Assembly (NCBI GenBank): GCA_022827055.1
Contig: JAJDTR010000137.1
Coordinates: 1 to 33,921 of the forward strand
Direction of reading: 5' to 3'
Length of the DNA: 33,921 nt
DNA from: Candidatus Poribacteria bacterium
GTDB lineage: Bacteria > Poribacteria > WGA-4E > JAJDTR01
Below the pieces are notes generated by a model. It ran no database searches, had not been told where the DNA came from, and was given only the letters and a program-made list of their open reading frames with translations. The first letter of the stretch is position 1; every line of letters starts with the position of its first letter. Positions 33,139-33,921 of the stretch are shown here, piece after piece. The position numbers and the translations under genes were made by a program.

Positions 33139-33921
33139 ATGGCTGAATCACAAGTTTCGTCCTACGGCTCATGGAAGTCGCCAATTACGTCCGACCTTGT
33201 CGTGTCGGAGGCAATTCGGTTTGGAGAGATTGCCATTGATGGTGATGACACGTACTGGGTTGAAATGCGACCAGAAGAGGGCGGGCGCTGCGTTATCGTC
33301 CGTCGTACACCCGATGGACATGCCAATGATGTGACCATTTCCCCTTTCAATGTCCGCAGTCGTGTGCATGAATACGGCGGCGGGGCATACACGGTAACCA
33401 ACAACACAATCTATTTCTCAAACTTTGAAGATCAGCGTATCTACCGGCAAAAATTCGGGGGTGCGCCTCAGCCAATTACGCCAGCCGGTGAAATGCGTTA
33501 CGCTGATAGTGTCATTGATAACCATCGCGAAAATCTCATCTGCGTGCGCGAGGATCATTCCCTATCCCACCGAGATCCAATTAACACGCTTGTGAGTGTT
33601 GGACTCAACGACGGGCATGATATTAAAGTGTTAGTCTCGGGCGCTGATTTCTACTCGTCTCCTCGATTCTCTCCTGACGGTTCTCAACTCGCGTGGATAA
33701 GTTGGAATCACCCGAATATGCCCTGGGATAACACTGAATTGTGGATCGCGCAGTTTGAGACTGATGGTACACTGGCGGAGAATCATCGCATCTGCGGCGG
33801 GATTGATGCGTCTACATTGCAACCGGAATGGTCCCCTGACGGCGTGCTGCATTTCGTCTCCGATCAGGGAGGCTGGTGGAACCTTTATAAATGGCACGAA
33901 GATCGAATTGAACCACTCTAC
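33139..33921 (+). CDS. S9-family prolyl oligopeptidase-like peptidase, N-terminal part
   Basis: The first 261 codons of a gene that runs off the right edge without a stop. It begins MAESQVSSYGSWKSPITSDL at ATG 33139. The visible part resembles the beta-propeller domain of dipeptidyl-aminopeptidase/acylaminoacyl-peptidase proteins, with SEAIRFGEIAIDGDDTYWVE, VHEYGGGAYTV, YFSNFEDQRIYR and FSPDGSQLAWISW. The catalytic alpha/beta-hydrolase domain lies beyond the window. It starts 42 bases after the VOC gene. Confidence 0.85.
   Translation, partial: MAESQVSSYGSWKSPITSDLVVSEAIRFGEIAIDGDDTYWVEMRPEEGGRCVIVRRTPDGHANDVTISPFNVRSRVHEYGGGAYTVTNNTIYFSNFEDQRIYRQKFGGAPQPITPAGEMRYADSVIDNHRENLICVREDHSLSHRDPINTLVSVGLNDGHDIKVLVSGADFYSSPRFSPDGSQLAWISWNHPNMPWDNTELWIAQFETDGTLAENHRICGGIDASTLQPEWSPDGVLHFVSDQGGWWNLYKWHEDRIEPLY

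Overview
The window looks like chromosomal DNA of an uncultured Gram-negative bacterium. The best guess is Candidatus Poribacteria or a related sponge or marine lineage. That guess rests on secreted proteins ending in dockerin-like repeats of the form DVNGDGVVNILDLVxVA, an NtrC-type regulator beside a SUMF1-domain protein, and abundant amidohydrolase and Gfo/Idh/MocA enzymes. It is inferred from gene style, not from a marker gene. I see no rRNA, tRNA, CRISPR array, insertion sequence or prophage. I found no canonical intrinsic terminator (GC stem plus U-tract).

Layout. 1-4431 (+): a possible promoter, then a cyclophilin-like protein, a basic tail-anchored protein, a secreted lipoprotein-like protein, and a large secreted HExxH protein with a dockerin-like end. 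4632-6901 (+): an amidohydrolase and a thioredoxin-reductase-like flavoprotein. 6958-9830 (-): three genes read leftwards (unknown protein, D-cysteine desulfhydrase/ACC deaminase-type PLP enzyme, secreted dockerin-like protein). 9831-10162: a divergent control region with a good promoter on each strand. 10163-13362 (+): larA-minC-minD-minE, whose last gene overlaps a convergent HAD phosphatase by 57 bp. 13306-16132 (-): a membrane lipid kinase-like protein, then an ABC sugar-type ATPase followed by the HAD phosphatase. 16809-18638 (+): an oxidoreductase and a cytidylate-kinase-like protein. 19135-20298 (+): an MFS transporter, facing a small membrane protein (20315-20908, -) built of four tandem repeats. 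21092-21862 (+): a short Gfo/Idh protein. 21878-24081 (-): a coiled-coil protein, a PgsA-type CDP-alcohol phosphatidyltransferase and a stand-alone Lon N-domain protein. 24298-33921 (+): an unknown membrane protein, an NtrC-type regulator coupled to a SUMF1 protein, miaA, a sterol-desaturase-family protein, a fused two-domain ABC permease, cmk-plsC, a VOC protein, and the N-terminal part of an S9 peptidase that runs off the window.

How the genes relate. Most of the window is housekeeping or general metabolism: division-site placement (MinCDE), phospholipid synthesis (PgsA, PlsC, a SEC59/VTE5-like kinase), tRNA modification (MiaA) and nucleotide kinases. Between these lie lineage-specific secreted proteins and a few unrecognised membrane or coiled-coil proteins. 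I do not see a clear-cut new defence or biosynthetic system. The items most worth a second look are the four-repeat membrane protein, the larA-min operon with its antisense 3' overlap, the SUMF1 protein without the catalytic cysteines coupled to an NtrC regulator, and a perfect palindrome enclosing the putative -10 box upstream of cmk.
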